Of a DNA stretch of 64,000 nucleotides, positions 63,564-64,000 are shown piece after piece; within the stretch, counting starts at the first letter, position 1; every line of letters begins with the position of its first letter. Source of the stretch: Doryteuthis pealeii (lineage: Eukaryota > Mollusca > Cephalopoda > Myopsida > Loliginidae); contig CM042160.1 in NCBI GenBank assembly GCA_023376005.1, positions 81,658,808-81,722,807 of the forward strand, in the 5' to 3' direction. Both the position numbers and the translations under genes were made by a program. The notes under the pieces were generated by a model. It saw only the letters and a list, made by a program, of their open reading frames with translations, did not search any database and was not told where the DNA came from.

Positions 63564-64000
63564 ATAATAATAATGAAATTTATTGTGTACAGTGCTCAGG
63601 TGCACCACAACTCATCAAAATCGCATGTCTAGTACATAGAATAATGTTATTAGTGCAGGAACATGAATAGCATACAGTAATAATATACATGTATGTGTAC
63701 AGTGCTCAGGTGCACCACAACTCATCAAAGTTCATGTCTAGTACATAGAATAATGTATTAGTGTCAGGAACATGAATAGCATACAGTAATAATATACATG
63801 TATGTGTACAGTGCTCAGGTGCACCACAACTCATCAAAATCGCATGTCTAGTACATAGAATAATGTATTAGTGTCAGGAACATGAATAGCATACAGTAAT
63901 AATATACATGTATGTGTACAGTGCTCAGGTGCACCACAACTCATCAAAATCTCATGTCTAGTACATAGAATAATGTATTAGTGTCAGGAACATGAATAGC
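63564..64000 (-). mobile_element. LINE 3' tail units, running off the window
   Basis: Almost four units of the 110-bp tail in minus orientation, starting AATAATAATAATGAAATTTA. The coding part of the LINE would lie beyond base 64000. Confidence 0.85.

Noticed and set aside
62498..64000. A fourth exon of the NB-ARC-like gene
   Set aside because: No acceptor followed by a phase-1 frame with plausible protein was found; the stretch is fold-backs, AT tracts and LINE tail.

Overview
The window is animal nuclear DNA: AT-rich, intron-rich and packed with repeats. ETFDH and RPS24 sequences, three families of tRNA-headed SINEs, RTE-like LINE ends, Helitrons and very many (AT)n tracts suggest a mollusc, most likely a cephalopod such as an octopus or squid. 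That assignment is inference; no sequence search was run.

Bases 1-12406 hold the last nine exons of ETFDH (electron transfer flavoprotein-ubiquinone oxidoreductase) on the plus strand. They encode the C-terminal 454 residues with the 4Fe-4S cysteines intact. The transit peptide and N-terminal FAD-binding part lie upstream of base 1. The introns carry LTR-like remnants, SINEs, a LINE C-terminal zinc-finger remnant, fold-back elements and a decayed copy of the exon 2 splice acceptor.

Bases 12.4-54.4 kb hold no intact gene that I can recognise. The stretch is a layered archive of mobile DNA: a 484-500 bp inverted-repeat transposon family with 8-bp target duplications, a roughly 600-bp retroposon with 12-14 bp duplications, two Helitron families (5' TC, 3' hairpin plus CTAG, inserted between A and T), an LTR, satellites, and an RPS24 retropseudogene cut in two by a transposon. 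A direct duplication of about 3.2 kb (43.0-46.17 and 46.2-49.36 kb) contains a single N and may be partly an assembly artefact.

From 54438 the first exons of a second plus-strand gene appear (54438-54599, 58578-59558, 62353-62497). It encodes a STAND-type NTPase of NB-ARC style with Walker A, Walker B, a GLP motif, a winged-helix-like region and the start of a helical C-terminal part. It runs off the right edge, and its introns are again full of transposons, including an RTE LINE end.

The two genes show no functional link. Points most worth following are the NB-ARC-like gene, hammerhead-ribozyme-like cores in fold-back elements, the 8-bp-TSD transposon family, a GC-rich 280-bp insertion inside a Helitron, and a LINE 3' tail that has grown into a 110/220-bp higher-order satellite.
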